The notes under the pieces were generated by a model. It was not told where the DNA came from, ran no database searches, and saw only the letters and a list, made by a program, of their open reading frames with translations. Shown here in pieces: positions 6,616 to 6,665 of a stretch of 6,665 nucleotides of DNA. Made by a program: the position numbers and the translations under genes. The DNA is from Tannerella sp. Lineage in GTDB: Bacteria > Bacteroidota > Bacteroidia > Bacteroidales > Tannerellaceae. The stretch's first letter is position 1; each line of letters begins with the position of its first letter. The stretch spans positions 1 to 6,665 of the forward strand of contig JAIRLL010000220.1 of assembly GCA_031259505.1 (NCBI GenBank). The letters run 5' to 3'.

Positions 6616-6665
<50 letters not shown>

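Overview
The window looks like part of a Bacteroidetes (probably Bacteroidales) genome. The main evidence is an adjacent susC-like and susD-like gene pair, which is a hallmark of that phylum. Bacteroidetes-type lipoprotein signal peptides, weak Shine-Dalgarno sequences at the starts, and one TTTG / TAnnTTTG-type promoter match agree with this. The coding DNA is fairly GC-rich and the intergenic DNA is AT-rich. The genus cannot be named from the sequence alone.

Layout: all real genes are on the minus strand, so transcription runs from right to left. From the right edge there is a (TC)n/(GA)n microsatellite (6620-6665), then a 194-base AT-rich upstream region (6426-6619) with palindromes, a tandem 9-mer and a candidate promoter. 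Next come a susC/ragA-like TonB-dependent transporter (3294-6425), a susD/ragB-like glycan-binding lipoprotein 11 bases further on (1501-3282), a 144-base gap dominated by a long hairpin repeat (1357-1500), and a putative glycoside-hydrolase-like lipoprotein (253-1356). The left 252 bases hold no complete gene. They contain a second large imperfect palindrome with a possible terminator, then a candidate minus-strand promoter that would drive a gene lying beyond the left edge.

How the genes work together: this is a small polysaccharide utilization locus or a fragment of one. The SusD-like lipoprotein would capture a glycan at the cell surface and act as the lid on the SusC-like barrel, which imports oligosaccharides with energy from TonB. 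The third gene encodes a TIM-barrel-like protein that probably trims the imported sugar. The residues after its lipid-attached cysteine are basic rather than acidic, which suggests a periplasmic rather than surface position. The substrate cannot be read from the sequence. No regulator is in the window. The transporter lacks an STN signalling domain, so control by a sigma/anti-sigma pair through this transporter is unlikely, and a palindromic operator-like site upstream of it is the best regulatory candidate.

I see no CRISPR array, transposase, tRNA, rRNA or phage gene. The core operon is a familiar type. The less ordinary material is the set of non-coding repeats and the unassigned enzyme.
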